Source: Gammaproteobacteria bacterium (lineage in GTDB: Bacteria; Pseudomonadota; Gammaproteobacteria; Burkholderiales; Sulfuricellaceae). Taken from it: a stretch of 47,016 bases of DNA. Both the position numbers and the translations under genes were made by a program. Shown here piece after piece: positions 8,276-16,661 of the stretch. Location of the stretch: contig JAHJJI010000123.1 in the NCBI GenBank assembly GCA_018823025.1, positions 1 through 47,016 of the forward strand. The letters are read 5' to 3'. Within the stretch, counting starts at the first letter, position 1. Each line of letters begins with the position of its first letter. The notes beneath the pieces were generated by a model. That model was given only the letters and a program-made list of their open reading frames with translations, was not told where the DNA came from and made no database searches.

Positions 8276-9412
8276 ATGAGCGCCTCCACTCTCCAACCGA
8301 AAGCTGAAGCAAACCTCGAAATAACGCACGAGGCCGTGGTTATGCGCTGCTCCGGGGCATGGATACTGCAAGATATCCCGCTGCTGGAGCGGTATATCGC
8401 GCAACTTGTCTGGCCTGTATCCGGCACTGTAATTTTTGACGGCACAGCCATTACTTCCCTGGATAGCGCGGGTGCATGGCTGATTTTCCGCACAGTGCGG
8501 CAGCTTGAACGGATGGGGCTTATCGTTACAACCCAGGGGTTGCGTCCGGATCATCAAGCACTATTGCAGCTGATTCAAACTCACGCATCCGGGGAACGCG
8601 CGACTGGCTTGCCAAACCACGGCTTTCTGAATCGGGTCGGCCGCAATGTTTGGAGCCACCTCGACGAATTCAAAGGACTTATTGCCTTTCTGGGTGAAAT
8701 CTCCATTGCCATGCTGCGCTCTCTGGCACACCCCTCACGCATCCGCTGGCGAGCTGTATTGTACAACCTGCAGATTGCGGGATTCAATGCTCTGCCCATC
8801 GTCGGGTTACTGGCCTTCCTGATAGGGGTGGTCGTCGCCTACCAGGGTTCGATACAACTGGTACGCTACGGCGCCAATATCTTTGTGGCCGACCTGGTGG
8901 GGCTTTCCATATTGCGTGAAATGGCGCCACTGCTGACCGCCATCATCGTCGCTGGACGCTCCGGATCAGCTTACGCGGCACAGATCGGCACCATGAAAGT
9001 CACCGAGGAAATCGACGCCCTTCACACCATCGGTGTCTCACCTATGGAACTGCTGGTGCTGCCCAAAATGCTGGCGCTGTTGGTGGCGCTGCCATTGCTT
9101 ACGGTATATGCGGACATCCTTGGCGTGCTGGGTGGAATGATCGTGGCCCAAACACAGCTCAATGTCAGTTTTGCCGATTTTCTTGATCGCTTCGATGATG
9201 CTATCAAAATGAGTTCTTTTCTGGTTGGCCTTGGCAAGGCCCCGGTTTTTGCCGCGATTATCGTACTGGTAGGCTGTTTTCAAGGCTTCCGGGTAAGTGG
9301 CAGCGCCGATAGTGTGGGTCGCCAGACTACAGTCAGCGTGGTCCAGGCGATTTTTCTGGTGATTGTTTTCGATGCCCTGTTTTCCGTGATCCTTAGCTGG
9401 CTGAAAATATGA
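8276..9412 (+). CDS. MlaE-family lipid ABC transporter permease with N-terminal STAS domain
   Basis: The membrane subunit of an MCE-type phospholipid transporter. Residues about 20-105 form a STAS domain (GTVIFDGTAITSLDSAGAW), the role played by separate MlaB in E. coli. Residues about 150-378 are the MlaE permease, with several membrane spans and the conserved LLTAIIVAGRSGSAYAAQIGTM and EIDAL segment that contacts the ATPase. It heads a four-gene unit and overlaps the ATPase start by four bases (ATGA). It resembles the Pseudomonas permease-ATPase-MCE-lipoprotein clusters more than mlaFEDCB, since no MlaC gene is present. Substrate is inferred. Confidence 0.9.
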   Translation: MSASTLQPKAEANLEITHEAVVMRCSGAWILQDIPLLERYIAQLVWPVSGTVIFDGTAITSLDSAGAWLIFRTVRQLERMGLIVTTQGLRPDHQALLQLIQTHASGERATGLPNHGFLNRVGRNVWSHLDEFKGLIAFLGEISIAMLRSLAHPSRIRWRAVLYNLQIAGFNALPIVGLLAFLIGVVVAYQGSIQLVRYGANIFVADLVGLSILREMAPLLTAIIVAGRSGSAYAAQIGTMKVTEEIDALHTIGVSPMELLVLPKMLALLVALPLLTVYADILGVLGGMIVAQTQLNVSFADFLDRFDDAIKMSSFLVGLGKAPVFAAIIVLVGCFQGFRVSGSADSVGRQTTVSVVQAIFLVIVFDALFSVILSWLKI

Positions 9413-10194
9413 GTAGTCCTACTGAGCCAACTATTGAAATCAGCCACCTTTATACTCGATTTGGCAATGCGGTGGTGCATGAAGACGTAAATCTCATCGT
9501 TCAACGCGGCGAAATTTTTGCACTGGCTGGCAGCAGCGGCTGCGGAAAGTCCACTCTGTTACGCGAAATAATACAGCTCCAGCAACCTGTATCCGGCTCG
9601 ATCAAGGTATTTGGACATGAGGTGCAGGGCATGTCCGTCGATCAGGCCACGATCATGCGCCGCCGCCTGGGTGTCATGTTCGAGCGTGGTGCACTGTTCA
9701 GCGCGCTCACGGTAGCGGAAAATGTCGGCATACCGCTGCGTGAGCACACCGATCTGAGCAGTGAATTGATCGACGAGATCGCAGCCATCAAGATTGCTCT
9801 GGTGGGACTGCCGGAAAGTGCCGGGGCCAAATTCCCTGCCGAGCTTTCTGGCGGTATGCGCAAGCGGGCGGCTCTGGCGCGTGCCATCGCACTCGATCCG
9901 GAACTGCTGATCCTGGACGAACCCACTGCCGGCCTCGACCCGTTGAGTGCCAGCAGTCTTGACGAATTGGTGCGCCATTTGAAAGAATTGCTCGGGCTGA
10001 CCATCCTAATGATCACCCATGACCTCGATCTGTTATGGGGTGTAGCGGATCGGGTGGCGATTCTGGGCGAGGGGCACGTACTGGGGGAGGGCACCATGCA
10101 GGAACTATCCAAATCGGATCATCCCATGGTGCGTGAATATTTTTATGGACCGCGTGGGCGTGCGGCTTGGGAGCAAACGTGGAATCGAAAGTAA
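9409..10194 (+). CDS. MlaF-type ABC transporter ATP-binding protein
   Basis: The cytosolic ATPase of the lipid transporter, 261 residues. Walker A is GSSGCGKST (K47), the signature is LSGGMRKRAALARA and Walker B is LLILDEPTAGLD, followed by the switch histidine in ITHDLD. The signature with GGMRKR is characteristic of MCE-associated ATPases. It is coupled to the permease by an ATGA overlap, and its 3' end overlaps the MCE gene. Confidence 0.93.
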   Translation: MSSPTEPTIEISHLYTRFGNAVVHEDVNLIVQRGEIFALAGSSGCGKSTLLREIIQLQQPVSGSIKVFGHEVQGMSVDQATIMRRRLGVMFERGALFSALTVAENVGIPLREHTDLSSELIDEIAAIKIALVGLPESAGAKFPAELSGGMRKRAALARAIALDPELLILDEPTAGLDPLSASSLDELVRHLKELLGLTILMITHDLDLLWGVADRVAILGEGHVLGEGTMQELSKSDHPMVREYFYGPRGRAAWEQTWNRK

Positions 10195-11060
10195 ATTTCA
10201 CCATCGTCGGGCTGTTCACATTGACGCTGGTCGCAGCACTGATTGCCATTCTCCTATGGCTCGGGACCGGTGGCCGATACTACAAACTTTACGATACCTA
10301 TTACGCTTACATGAATGAATCGGTATCAGGGCTGAATTTGAATGCACCCATCAAATATCGCGGCGTTGAAGTTGGCAATGTCCGCGACATCACACTGGAT
10401 CCCTCCAACTCCGAAAGGGTACGGCTACTTCTCAAAATTGAGCGCGGCACGCCGGTCAAGGAGGATTCAGTGGCGCTACTCCGCACTCAGGGGCTGACTG
10501 GGATTGCCTATGTCGAGCTTGCAGGTGGCAGCCTGCGATCCCCATTATTGAAGGCAAAGCACGATGAGGAATATCCGGAGATTCACACTGGACCATCGTT
10601 GATGACGCGCATGGATACCGCGCTGAGCACTCTCCTTGCGAATGTCAGCCGCGTTTCTGACAATATTAATGCAGTGCTGGATGAAGACAATCGTCGCGCT
10701 TTTAAACGTAGCCTTGCGCAAATCGATACGGTAACGCGCGCACTGGCGGCACGTCCCGAAGCCATTGAAGCTAGCGTGAGCAATGCCGCCAAAACACTGG
10801 AACACAGCGCCCGAGCCAGTGCCGAGCTGAGCAGTCTGATCGAACGGGCAGGGCGTAGCGCCGAAGCGGTCGAGCGACTGGCCAATGAAACCTCCCGCAC
10901 TGCAGCTGCAGTTCCCGGCACGCTGCAGAGCATACAGTTACTGATGGTCGATCTGAGAGAGCTGAGCGCTTCTCTGCGCCGTGTCAGTGATCAACTGGAA
11001 CGCAGCCCTAACGCACTTTTGTTTGGCAAGCCGCAGCCTGAGCCAGGGCCTGGCGAATAG
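10179..11060 (+). CDS. MCE/MlaD family substrate-binding protein
   Basis: An inner-membrane-anchored periplasmic protein with one N-terminal membrane span (about residues 8-28) and an MCE domain (about 35-115, SGLNLNAPIKYRGVEVGNV). A long helical C-terminal part (about 150-285, rich in A, S, E and R) may form the tube or coiled coil seen in MCE assemblies. I chose GTG 10179 (VESKVNFTIVG), preceded by GGGAG five bases upstream; a TTG at 10167 adds four residues. It overlaps the ATPase gene by 16 bases. Confidence 0.9.
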   Translation: MESKVNFTIVGLFTLTLVAALIAILLWLGTGGRYYKLYDTYYAYMNESVSGLNLNAPIKYRGVEVGNVRDITLDPSNSERVRLLLKIERGTPVKEDSVALLRTQGLTGIAYVELAGGSLRSPLLKAKHDEEYPEIHTGPSLMTRMDTALSTLLANVSRVSDNINAVLDEDNRRAFKRSLAQIDTVTRALAARPEAIEASVSNAAKTLEHSARASAELSSLIERAGRSAEAVERLANETSRTAAAVPGTLQSIQLLMVDLRELSASLRRVSDQLERSPNALLFGKPQPEPGPGE

Positions 11061-11074
11061 AGGAGGGTAGATAA

Positions 11075-11719
11075 TTGAAACAATTTTTTGGAAAAAAATG
11101 GGATGTCAAAATCACCGCAGCGCTGCTCACTCTTGTGCTGACAGGCTGTTCCACTTTGCGCCCGATCGAAGCAGAATCGGTGCGAGCCTATCTGTTGGAA
11201 GCGCAAATTGACCCTACAGAACAGGTCAAACTTATTCCACTCGTATTGATCGTCAGTTCACCGCGCGCTGTACCGGGTTACGATACCGTGCATATGGCTT
11301 TTATACGCCAGCCCCATATGCTCGAATACTTTGCCAAAAATCGCTGGGCTGAAGCGCCAGCCAAGATGCTGGGTCCACTTCTGGTGCGCACGCTGGAACT
11401 GCGCACAGGCTTCAAAGCGGTAGCGTCCTCTGACGGCATGGTGAAGGGTGACGTGCGTCTGGATACTGAAATCACCTTGCTGCAACAAGAATTTACAACC
11501 TCACCCAGTCGCATGCATATGAGGCTGCGCGTCCAGTTGGTTGAGCAGTCGAGTTACCGTGTATTGGCAACCCAGGTATTCGATGCGGTTGAAGCCGCGC
11601 CTACCGATGACCCTTACGGAGGGGTCATCGCTGCCAACCTGATGCTGCCGAAGTTGCTCGGTCAGATTGCCGATTTCGCGGTTATGAATGGCGTTTCTTT
11701 CTCCGAATACAGAAAATGA
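11075..11719 (+). CDS. ABC-type transport auxiliary lipoprotein (PqiC/ABC_trans_aux family)
   Basis: A 214-residue lipoprotein with a signal peptide ending in lipobox LTGC; C25 is the lipidated residue. The mature part fits the auxiliary lipoproteins that accompany MCE transporters at the outer membrane (YLLEAQ start, conserved MAFIRQPHMLEYFAKNRWAEAPAKML region). The start is TTG 11075, with a GAGGAGGG site about nine bases upstream; there is no ATG near the signal peptide. It is the last gene of the lipid-transport unit, 14 bases after the MCE gene. Confidence 0.85.
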   Translation: MKQFFGKKWDVKITAALLTLVLTGCSTLRPIEAESVRAYLLEAQIDPTEQVKLIPLVLIVSSPRAVPGYDTVHMAFIRQPHMLEYFAKNRWAEAPAKMLGPLLVRTLELRTGFKAVASSDGMVKGDVRLDTEITLLQQEFTTSPSRMHMRLRVQLVEQSSYRVLATQVFDAVEAAPTDDPYGGVIAANLMLPKLLGQIADFAVMNGVSFSEYRK

Positions 11720-11839
11720 TGAGAAGATGTCAATTGAATGCACTTTATACATGGGCGGATCACATGATAGTGTGCGAAAATTAAAGAAACCCAAAAAAAA
11801 CAAGGACAGATTCCATTCGTGGCCACTAAGGAAAAAATA

Positions 11840-12541
11840 ATGCCACTAGCAGATCGACATCAGATATCTACTGGGCCCAGAAAAAAAAGCAATGTACTGA
11901 TTGTTGATGACCATCCTATTGTGCGGCAGGGCATCGCTCAACTCATTAATCGCGAAGATGACATGCGAGTCTGCTGTGAGGCGGGAGATGCGGATCAGGC
12001 TCTGGAGGAAATAGCTAAATGTGACAGTGGTTGCAAAACTGACATCGCACTTGTCGACATGTCGTTGCCGGGCATTTCTGGTCTCGAGCTAGTCAAAACC
12101 CTGCGATCACGTTTCCCGGAAATACAGATTCTGGTAATTTCCACTCATGATGAATCCCTCTATGCCGAAAGAGCGTTGAGGGCCGGCGCAAAAGGCTACA
12201 TCATGAAGCAGGAAGCCACAGCAAAAGTCTTGATTGCAATCAGGCATATATTGAGTGGCGAAGTTTATCTTAGTGAGAAAATGCGCTCGAAGATACTGCA
12301 GCGGATCATTGATAACCGGTTCGAAACCCCATCGTCCCCAGTCTCTCACCTAAGCGACAAGGAAATTGATGTTCTGCGGCTCATCGGGAAGGGTCTCAGG
12401 ACCAGTGAAATTGCTGCGGAGCTAAGTCGCAGTGTGAAAACCGTCGAAGCGCATCGCGCCAATCTCAAGGAAAAACTGGGGCTAAAAAATGCCACGGAAC
12501 TGGTCAGGTTTGCAGTGCAATGGGTTGAGAGCGAATCGTGA
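11840..12541 (+). CDS. NarL/LuxR-family response regulator
   Basis: A two-domain transcription regulator. The receiver (VLIVDDHPIV at the N-terminus, acceptor D73 in LVDMSLPG, lysine of YIMKQEA) is followed by a LuxR-type helix-turn-helix (LSDKEIDVLRLIGKGL through SRSVKTVEAHRANLKEKLGL). ATG 11840 has AAGGA about eight bases upstream; a GTG at 11819 would add seven residues. No sensor kinase is adjacent, so its signal is unknown. It is flanked by AT-rich spacers and probably transcribed alone. Confidence 0.9.
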   Translation: MPLADRHQISTGPRKKSNVLIVDDHPIVRQGIAQLINREDDMRVCCEAGDADQALEEIAKCDSGCKTDIALVDMSLPGISGLELVKTLRSRFPEIQILVISTHDESLYAERALRAGAKGYIMKQEATAKVLIAIRHILSGEVYLSEKMRSKILQRIIDNRFETPSSPVSHLSDKEIDVLRLIGKGLRTSEIAAELSRSVKTVEAHRANLKEKLGLKNATELVRFAVQWVESES

Positions 12542-12731
12542 GTTGATGATGTGGCTTCCCTGAAATTTCGGTAATAATCTTTAAAGGATATAAGCCTCTT
12601 AAGAATTATTTTGCTGAATTTTCAAAGTTTATTATATTAAATATATACAGTTCATTACACTTATAACCTAATGCCCTATCTTAAGATGGATGTCGAAATT
12701 ATGGCAACTTCATTACTGTTGATTTCCCGCC

Positions 12732-13361
12732 ATGCAAGACTCTTCTAACGACACTTCCAACGCTGATCCTGTTGGCGATGAGGTGCCGGAGATGGAATTG
12801 ACCGATGCAGACATTCTGGATGCGATGCGGCACATTCCAGGCTACCTCGACATCACTACGGAAGATTTTCGGACGATTTATCACCTGGCACATCGCCACG
12901 CGGTGGGACGTCTATTGGGTAATTTCAAGGCAGGAAGCCTGATGCGTGTGGGGATTGAACCGCTACATGCCGACACTCCCCTCGACGAAGCGGCGAAGGC
13001 TCTGGTTCGGTCTGGCTACAAGGCTCTTCCCGTGGTGGATGAAAAAGGCTGCGTGATAGGGGTGCTTACTGAAACCGACTTCTTGCGGCGGCTAAAAGTC
13101 GATACTTTCCTGGAACTGCTGCTGAGCATGTTGGATGATGCATTCGAATTAAAGCATCGTTGTCATGAGACGCCCGTGAGTTCGGCAATGACCGCCCCCG
13201 CCATAACGGTAACCCGTAATGCCGGCTTTGGGGAAGTTATAGGTGCGTTCCACAAACATAATGGTCGCAGCCTGCCCGTTGTGGAAAGCGATGGACGGCT
13301 GCTTGGCTTGCTGCTACGCAAAGACTTTTTTACTGCCTATAATCTGGAAAATATTCGATGA
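12732..13361 (+). CDS. CBS-domain protein, partner of HPP membrane protein
   Basis: A 209-residue cytosolic protein. Residues about 20-65 form an acidic helical region (LTDADILDAMRHIPGYLDIT), followed by two CBS domains (about 72-130 and 150-207, the second ending LPVVESDGRLLGLLLRKDF). CBS pairs usually bind adenine nucleotides and gate transporters. Its stop overlaps the ATG of the HPP gene. HPP proteins often carry CBS domains in one chain, so I infer that this is the split regulatory half. A 190-base AT-rich spacer lies upstream. Confidence 0.85.
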   Translation: MQDSSNDTSNADPVGDEVPEMELTDADILDAMRHIPGYLDITTEDFRTIYHLAHRHAVGRLLGNFKAGSLMRVGIEPLHADTPLDEAAKALVRSGYKALPVVDEKGCVIGVLTETDFLRRLKVDTFLELLLSMLDDAFELKHRCHETPVSSAMTAPAITVTRNAGFGEVIGAFHKHNGRSLPVVESDGRLLGLLLRKDFFTAYNLENIR

Positions 13362-13906
13362 AAATTCCTGAATATTTCCGCAAGATGCGTGGCACCACAC
13401 GGGGTAGCCCGCCACGGGTAAGCAACGTCGAAATAGTATGGTCCTGGATCGGTGCATTCTTGGGCATTGCGTTGGTGGCCTGGGTGGATCAGCTCTTTTT
13501 CAAAGGTATTGATCTATCTTTGATGCTTGGCTCTTTTGGCGCATCTGCCGTACTCGTCTACGGGGCAGTACGCAGTCCTTTGGCCCAACCGCGCAACTTG
13601 GTGGGCGGACACATCATATCCGCAATTGTTGGCGTCATTTGCTGGAAGCTGCTTTACCTGTTTCCATGGCTTGCGGCAGCGATGGCGGTGGCAACCGCGA
13701 TTGCCCTAATGCACGCTACACGGACACTGCATCCACCTGGCGGTGCCACGGCTTTAATCGCAGTAATAGGCTCCGAAGAGATTCATAAGTTGGGGTTTTT
13801 GTACGTATTGATACCCGCCACTGTAGGCCCTCTGATTCTGCTGATGGTAGCCATCCTGGTTAATAATATTCCGGATTCAAGGCGCTATCCGGAAATCTGG
13901 TTTTGA
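13358..13906 (+). CDS. HPP family integral membrane protein
   Basis: A 182-residue protein with about four or five membrane spans and the family hallmark of histidine-proline-proline in RTLHPPGGATALIAVIG; SFGASAVLVYGA and SPLAQPRNLVGGH are also typical. HPP proteins have been linked to nitrite transport in plastids and cyanobacteria; the bacterial substrate is not settled. It is coupled to the CBS gene by a 4-base ATGA overlap and followed by a terminator. Confidence 0.9.
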   Translation: MKIPEYFRKMRGTTRGSPPRVSNVEIVWSWIGAFLGIALVAWVDQLFFKGIDLSLMLGSFGASAVLVYGAVRSPLAQPRNLVGGHIISAIVGVICWKLLYLFPWLAAAMAVATAIALMHATRTLHPPGGATALIAVIGSEEIHKLGFLYVLIPATVGPLILLMVAILVNNIPDSRRYPEIWF

Positions 13907-14261
13907 TGCATTAGGGTGGCGCTGATTAGTATTATTGCGAAAAGGCCAATTGTATTACGGTGTGCCGTTCGATTAGATTCGGATGTGCGAATAACATAAA
14001 AAAATAACGCCGCTTAATGCGGCGTTATTTGTCGGCTTAAGGGATGCCGATTAGGTCAGTAATCGAATACTGACTAGGGTAGCAACTACAGACAATTAAT
14101 CGTTGAAGTGTCGATAGGCATCTCCTGTTTACAGAACTCGCTATTCTCGAGAACCACACTTATTTTATACGCTTTATTTCCAGAAAATTCAACTCAAAAT
14201 ATTCTAACAACCTTCAAATCTCAAGCGACCGGTTCGTGCTTCGTACCTTATCTCTGGAACC
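13907..14261. other. Intergenic region with two hairpins
   Basis: This 355-base stretch has no gene that I can support. It holds the terminator at 14002-14030 and a smaller dyad: GTCAGTA (14055-14061) pairs with TACTGAC (14068-14074) around a six-base loop. The rest is AT-rich and shows no clear promoter. Confidence 0.6.
14002..14030 (+). terminator. Rho-independent-type terminator of the CBS-HPP unit
   Basis: AAATAACGCCGC (14002-14013) and GCGGCGTTATTT (14019-14030) form a perfect 12-bp stem with loop TTAAT. The A run on the left and T run on the right could let it work in both directions. Confidence 0.75.
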
Positions 14262-14684
14262 TTAAACGGGGTGAGTTTTCTGGCTAGATAATGAAATAAA
14301 GCGAGGATGCATTGGACAGTCAACACAAAAGTCGCTGTCATCCATTTGGTCAGAAAAACATTGGCCGATCATATTGGCATATTCACTACCGAATTCTTTT
14401 CTAAATCTTTCTGATTGGTTCATTAAATATACTGTGATTTTGGATTGAAGGCATTGAACAGACTTTGCAGCATTATCACGAGTATACCTATCCCAAACAA
14501 ACTCATCTGGCAATATTGAACCAGCCATCCTTATCTCATCTGTGTAGCCCAATGCCCTATAAAAATCCTCAAAATTACTGACGCGGTGGAACAGGGTGGC
14601 ATCAGCCACTATGTACCCAAAATCCTTTTGTGATGGACTTGAAAGATTATATGAAAAGTGCGGCATTCTTTTTGGGTTGTTCAT
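14262..14684 (-). CDS. Hypothetical protein, 140 residues
   Basis: I do not recognise this protein. It starts at ATG 14684 and has no membrane segment or signal peptide. It is rich in aromatic and charged residues; near the C-terminus is a cysteine-containing segment, CFSDQMDDSDFCVDC, with a spacing that could bind metal. The gene lies in DNA clearly richer in A+T than its surroundings, between a terminator and the ankyrin gene, so it may be acquired. It could form the end of the ankyrin transcript, though a 157-base gap separates them. Confidence 0.55.
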   Translation of the reverse strand: MNNPKRMPHFSYNLSSPSQKDFGYIVADATLFHRVSNFEDFYRALGYTDEIRMAGSILPDEFVWDRYTRDNAAKSVQCLQSKITVYLMNQSERFRKEFGSEYANMIGQCFSDQMDDSDFCVDCPMHPRFISLSSQKTHPV

Positions 14685-14841
14685 AATTTAGCTACGCTAG
14701 TCATTATGGTGACGACTCTACGCCGATTCTGATTTTATCAAATAGGGGATTCCCTTAAATATTATTAGGTAAGCATTATTTAACATAATATACATTATAC
14801 GAAGTGAATTTATATTTCATGTGTTGTCATTTAGCATCAAA

Positions 14842-15480
14842 TTACCTTTTCCCCTGCAGCAGATCGGCGATATCAGTATTGCCGCTCTCCATCGCCCAAC
14901 TCCAGGCTGTTGCACCATTTTCGTTTTTGATACCTACGCTGGCATTATATTTTAGCAACACTTTGACTACCTCGATGTGCCCGCCTTTTGATGCCAGCAT
15001 CAACGCGGTTGTACCATTGCGGGTAGACGAGTTAACTTCCGAGCCAGCCCGCAACAGGTTCCCGACAATTTCGCTATGGCCAGAAAATGCTGCGTACATC
15101 ATCGGTGTCCAGCCCTGATGGTTTGGGCCTGTATCAGCCCCAAAGCCGAGCAACGTGTTGACTACTTGAATATGTCCATTGAGCGCCGCAAGCATGAGAG
15201 CCGACTCACCGTATTGGTTTCTGGTGTTTAGTTTCGCGCCGGACATATGAAGCGTACGTAAAATAGTGTTTTGCCCTTCGCGTGCGGCAATAATTAAAGC
15301 CGTGTTGCCATTAGCATCCATAACATTGGCATCGACACCCCTGGCAAGAAAATCCTGGACAGCGCCAGTGTCACCAAGGGGTATCGATATAAATAAATCA
15401 TCAATAAATCCATCAGCTAAAGAAATATTGCTAACCAGCATTAGGATAAATAACGCCTTACCTACTATTTTATATATCAT
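14842..15480 (-). CDS. Secreted ankyrin-repeat protein
   Basis: A 212-residue protein with an N-terminal signal peptide (KALFILMLVSNISLADG, likely cut after ALADG-type sequence near residue 23) and about five ankyrin repeats, each with the NGxTALxxAxxxGHxxxVxxLL pattern. It should act in the periplasm as a protein-binding scaffold. Its ATG overlaps the tatD stop by four bases, so it is the last coupled gene of the long fab-holB-tatD run. Periplasmic ankyrin proteins are known next to catalases in Pseudomonas (AnkB), but no such neighbour is present and the partner is unknown. Confidence 0.85.
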   Translation of the reverse strand: MIYKIVGKALFILMLVSNISLADGFIDDLFISIPLGDTGAVQDFLARGVDANVMDANGNTALIIAAREGQNTILRTLHMSGAKLNTRNQYGESALMLAALNGHIQVVNTLLGFGADTGPNHQGWTPMMYAAFSGHSEIVGNLLRAGSEVNSSTRNGTTALMLASKGGHIEVVKVLLKYNASVGIKNENGATAWSWAMESGNTDIADLLQGKR

Positions 15481-16241
15481 TTTACTTTAAACAGTCGCAT
15501 AAAATTACGGGTAGTGGCCTCAGTTAATTCTTCCTCGCTGATCCCTCTCAACCGTGCGACTTCCTCCGCGACATGCTTCACATATGCCGGTTGATTGGTT
15601 TTTCCACGAAATGGAGCGGGTGCAAGATAAGGTGAATCGGTTTCGACCAGTACTCTATCCAGCGGTATTTCCTTTGCAACTTCCTTAACTTGTATCGCCT
15701 TCTTAAAGGTAACTATGCCTGAAAAGGAGATATAAAAGCCAAGAGCTATCGCACGTTCCGCAACCTCCAGGCTTTCGGTAAAGCAGTGCATTACACCGCC
15801 TACGCTTGCCGCCCCCTCCTCTTCCATGATGCGCAGCGTATCGACCGCGGCCTCGCGGGTATGGATAATCAATGGCTTGCCGCAAACTCTTGCGGCGCGA
15901 ATATGGTTGCGAAAGCGCTCCCTTTGCCATTCTAGGTCGCCTTTCAATCTGAAGTAATCCAGACCGGTTTCACCGATTGCAATCACCTTGGGATGGTTCG
16001 CAAATTCAACCAGCTTTTCAACTGTAGGCTCCTCTTCGTCTTCATAGTCGGGATGAACTCCGGTCGATGCGTAGACATGAGGATAGGTTTCGGCCAAGCT
16101 GATAACCTCATGAAAATCCGTGAGATTAACGCTTACGCATAGCGCAAGGCCGACGCCATTGTTTTCCATGTTGGCGAATATCTCGGGCAGATTTGAGGCG
16201 AGCTCAGGAAAATTTAAGTGGCAGTGGGAATCGACTAGCAT
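15477..16241 (-). CDS. tatD: TatD family metal-dependent deoxyribonuclease
   Basis: A TIM-barrel metal-dependent hydrolase of 254 residues. The metal site motif DSHCHLNF is at the N-terminus; further ligands appear in IGETGLDYF, IIHTREA, GVMHCFTES and LVETDSPYLAP. I chose ATG 16241 because MLVDSHCHL is the family start; a GTG at 16295 would add an 18-residue tail without similarity. The order holB-pilZ-tatD is the same as in Pseudomonas. Confidence 0.93.
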   Translation of the reverse strand: MLVDSHCHLNFPELASNLPEIFANMENNGVGLALCVSVNLTDFHEVISLAETYPHVYASTGVHPDYEDEEEPTVEKLVEFANHPKVIAIGETGLDYFRLKGDLEWQRERFRNHIRAARVCGKPLIIHTREAAVDTLRIMEEEGAASVGGVMHCFTESLEVAERAIALGFYISFSGIVTFKKAIQVKEVAKEIPLDRVLVETDSPYLAPAPFRGKTNQPAYVKHVAEEVARLRGISEEELTEATTRNFMRLFKVK

Positions 16242-16298
16242 GGCTTGCGCGGGAGTATGCCGCCCGTGTGCGGTGGCGTGGTTTGAATGGAGCACTAT

Positions 16299-16661
16299 TT
16301 ACATAGTGTGGGTTGGGCGGGTTGTTTTGCTGCCGCCAAGTAAGCCCTCGATTTTGTTGCGTGCCGAGACGCCGCTCTCATTATCGCCGAACTGTACGCC
16401 TACTCCCTGAACCTTATTGCCCTGCGCCCCTTCCGGGGTAATCCAGACAACACGGCCAGCTACCGGCAACTTGTTCGGATCCTCCATCAAGGAGAGCAGC
16501 ATGAAAACCTCGTCACCCAGTCGATAAGGTTTGTTGGTTGGGATAAAGATCCCGCCATTCTTCAGATAAGGCATATATGCCGCATACAGTGCAGTTTTTT
16601 CCTTGATGCTCAAAGAAAGTACACCTGGTCGCGGAGAGGCTGAAGTTTTTGAATCAGACAT
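16299..16661 (-). CDS. pilZ: PilZ domain protein (type IV pilus assembly)
   Basis: A 120-residue single-domain protein matching the original type IV pilus PilZ: GVLSLSIKEKTALYAAYMPY, GGIFIPTNKPYRLGDEVFML, PVAGRVVWITPEGAQG and GVGVQF. The arginine-rich cyclic-di-GMP motif (RxxxR) of other PilZ domains is missing, as in true PilZ, which works with FimX and PilB rather than binding the nucleotide itself. It overlaps the holB stop by eight bases. It implies that this organism makes type IV pili. Confidence 0.93.
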   Translation of the reverse strand: MSDSKTSASPRPGVLSLSIKEKTALYAAYMPYLKNGGIFIPTNKPYRLGDEVFMLLSLMEDPNKLPVAGRVVWITPEGAQGNKVQGVGVQFGDNESGVSARNKIEGLLGGSKTTRPTHTM

